A DNA stretch of 64,000 bases from contig CM032802.1 of the NCBI GenBank assembly GCA_019155185.1, positions 16,580,425 to 16,644,424 on the forward strand, written 5' to 3'. Both the position numbers and the translations under genes were made by a program. The stretch is from Beaufortia kweichowensis (Eukaryota > Chordata > Actinopteri > Cypriniformes > Gastromyzontidae). The notes below the pieces were generated by a model that was not told the origin of the DNA, did no database searches, and was given only the letters and a program-made list of their open reading frames with translations. Below are positions 61,300 to 64,000 of the stretch, one piece after another (position 1 is the first letter of the stretch; the number at the start of each line of letters is the position of its first letter).

Positions 61300-63950
61300 A
61301 TCTATCTGTTTTTGATCATTTCAGCAATTAGCCACTTACAGCCTAAGCAAATGGGTTGTTCATCAGTCAAAAGTTTCGTATTCCTATTTGTCCTTATTCC
61401 CTTTTACTGTCTGATTGCCCTCCCTTCATCTGATTCTGGTTTGGTAGAGTCCCCTGGCAGCAGCTTGGATGTCAGTGTAGATTTCAGCAGGCAGCACTCA
61501 ATAAGTGACAAACTGCCGTTTAAAGGTCTCTGCATTATTAATGTGACCAGATGTGCTGACTGTCACTTCACACCCCTGCCCTCCACTGTGGGCTTCACTG
61601 ACCCCTCGTACTTAGTGCTTTTTTAATCAAACGGTCTTTTAATAATATTTTTATATATTTATGATGTATTTTATAGAATGAGTTTTGAAAGTAGCTTGTG
61701 CAGTGTTGGTACAAACTTAACTTTATTACATTTTGTGATTTTTAGTAATTTTACTAATGGACTTAAAGGGTTATCTTAGGTCTTGACCTGAGAGGACAGT
61801 CTCAGGAAATCACTCAGTCAGGTTGCTTAAATATTCAGCGGGATAGTGAAAATTCATCCTTTTGTGTTGTTGCTTACACTGGGATCAAGTTTATTCTTAC
61901 TTTAGAATGTGTTTTTTTACAAATGTGGATAAAACAAATGTAAAGTGACAGCAGGCTTATTATTATAAACATTATGTAAATTGTTAAATGTATAGTAGAT
62001 AGATCAAAACAATTATTATTTTTATTTGAGGTGCTTGGCATTGCTATTAATATATTCTTGAATATTATTTAATATTTATTGTAAGTGTTCCTACATGCAT
62101 TTGTACTACGATCATAAATAATATCTCTTATGTCGCTTGTTTGGGAGAGTGATATTTCTTTTCTTTAAAATCTTACAATTTTCCACATATACCTACATTT
62201 TAGAGTCAGGACAATAAACAACACCTAAGCACCAATATTTCAACCACATAGCAGTAAAGACCCCTTTTAACAACTTATTAACCGCATGATGCACTGACAA
62301 AATATCCTGTTGTACCAATCACAAAAAGAAACATTTTCCTAACAATTTTGCAAATGCTTTTGTAAACTAGAGCGTCTTCATAGATTATGGCAAAAAAGGA
62401 ATTAGAAAGTATAGTTTAAATTAAGAATTGTACAGTTTCGTTTTTCACAATTTCTTTTTAATTACTATACATAAACTGGTTCAAAGCATTTTCCCAGGCT
62501 CCTGAGTTCAAATCGGAGTAGTCCTAAACCTCGAGGCGCTTTAGTTCTCTCTGTCCAACATGGAAACTCATATCCTGCATTGGTCTGTTATGCCCTGGGC
62601 CGCTGCACCTGGATACTGCGTGTGGCAAGCCTGAGGCTCTGAATGCTGAAGTCATGACTTACAGGTGATGCTTCTACCTAAGATGTTATCATGAGCTGGT
62701 GTCAAATTTGAGTCAGTGATTTAAAGGCAAAAGTATGTAATGTTTTGTCATGTTTGGGGTCATTTTGTGGTGAACTCTATTGGATGATGGTTTGTTTATA
62801 CAATATAATATTTATAGGTTAAACCAAAAATACCTTTGCCTTATTGCCTATAAGCATCTGGTATTAGCAATAATATAATAATATTTTTCTTGCTATTTTT
62901 TGCACAATTAACGGCAGATCCGTAATGGCCCAGATTAAACAACACTCCTAGAGAAAACTCACATCACATATACTGACTCACAACAAGATGTGAATAACTA
63001 GAAACTACATTTAGTCCTCTGCCTTGTGTTATATGATTAATAGGGTAAAATGAAGTGAGTTTGTTTAACTAAAATATATTGTGGTAACCATGGTATTTCT
63101 GCCAAAATACAACATCAGTTTGTCATCACATCAGTTCTTCTCAAGTCCACACAGGTGTCCGAGCAGAGATGTCTCGGCATGAACAACTGTAGCTCATTAC
63201 ATGAATGCCTTTCATGTCTGACAAACAAAGGGTGTCCAAAGACTTTTTGTCTTGAGCGGTATATCCTGTCCTAAATAACTTTTTAAAAAATGCATATACC
63301 TTAGATATTTGTGGAAAAGGTGTGGAGAAAGTTTTCTTATTCTTGATATTTAAGTATAAAATAATCTTCTTAAAAATATCTTTTAAACATTTAAATTGTG
63401 AAAAAACTGTATGATTAAACACAATGACACTGAATGTTATTAACACATTGGCAAAATCATAGAAAGTTACAGTGTTGATGCATGTTCCACAAGTTCATAT
63501 CAAATTTATACTAAAGGAATTTGATAGAATATGGTACAAATGCTTATTTACAGCATATTTATTTTGTTAAAAGCTATTTTTCATATTATCGTTAAATAAT
63601 ATCACTGTAAAATATGTTGGAAAGTTTTCTCTGCTTAGTTTCGTATGGATATGCTGCGTCACTATTCACCTCTATCGTCACTATCTACTTATGCATGAAA
63701 CTCTTTTTACAAAAACATGGAAATCATAAAAATAAGGTTTTATCACAATATTACAATTAAATGACCATAGAATACTTGATATACATGGTGAATACTTTAA
63801 TTACTTTATGCGGATGTTTACATTTTATTTACATTTTTGTCATAAAACCAAAATAAAATTGAATTTCTTTGTTTAATTTGAAAACCAGTGTGAATGAGTT
63901 TCTCACTATGACCTAAAATGTATTTTACTGATATTTTATAATATCCGTTT
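61300..63950. other. intergenic, no gene seen
   Basis: The longest frames (61282-61626 plus and 63141-63446 minus) have no family features or splice context. The sequence is AT-rich spacer. Confidence 0.4.
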
Positions 63951-63974
63951 ACCTAACGAAAGCGCGTACCTTGA

Positions 63975-63982
63975 TGACGTCA
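63975..63982. promoter_or_regulatory. consensus CRE palindrome at the right edge
   Basis: TGACGTCA is the full CREB/ATF site. On the minus strand the flanking bases read CATCAAG|GTACGC, which could also be a splice donor of an exon beyond the window. Confidence 0.35.
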
Positions 63983-64000
63983 TTGTCAAGACAGTGACAT

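Noticed and set aside
61282..61626. 114-codon frame after snrpd2 with a hydrophobic stretch
   Set aside because: Overlaps the snrpd2 3' UTR end, has no splice or promoter context and no recognisable family.
62490..62530. GAGTTCAAATC resembling a tRNA B box
   Set aside because: No A box at the right distance and no cloverleaf.
1..64000. CRISPR arrays, prokaryotic defence or phage systems
   Set aside because: The tandem repeats present are microsatellites or coding minisatellites; all recognisable genes are vertebrate and spliced.

Overview
The window looks like nuclear DNA of a teleost fish, most likely a cyprinid. Genes are split by AT-rich introns, transposable elements of typical fish types are dense, and the conserved proteins are fish-like versions of vertebrate genes. 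I see no CRISPR array, operon, phage or bacterial gene.

Left part (1-10.9 kb): a repeat-rich block. It holds a broken copy of a multicopy fish gene (361-1624), an LTR followed by a long repetitive reading frame that ends in a piece of a different multicopy gene family (2122-5770), a truncated L1-type LINE on the minus strand, a CpG-rich 64-bp tandem duplication with CRE-like sites next to a strong hairpin (6.88-7.1 kb), and a MITE split by a solo LTR with an exact 5-bp target duplication.

Middle (11.7-30.9 kb, minus strand): a complete 9-exon tmem255b gene encoding a four-pass membrane protein (about 322 aa). Its introns are full of nested elements: hAT and TTAA-type MITEs, a MITE holding a palindromic 1-kb element, a solo LTR, and a palindromic MITE holding a 3.3-kb decayed LINE.

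Right part (36.7-61 kb, plus strand): five genes in the same direction. They are an uncharacterised leucine-rich-repeat gene (10 exons, about 402 aa, with an RFX X-box-like motif upstream), polr2i (RNA polymerase II subunit 9, 126 aa), a short peptidoglycan recognition protein of pglyrp5 type (179 aa, no signal peptide), an intronless foxg1-type forkhead gene (391 aa), and snrpd2 (Sm-D2, 118 aa) whose start codon is split by an intron. POLR2I, PGLYRP1 and SNRPD2 all lie on human 19q13, so this looks like a remnant of conserved synteny. Housekeeping genes (polr2i, snrpd2) and tissue-specific genes (foxg1, pglyrp5) are interleaved and I see no sign of co-regulation. The most unusual items are the LTR-linked chimeric reading frame at 2.1-5.8 kb and the shared sequence between a MITE and exon 3 of the LRR gene.
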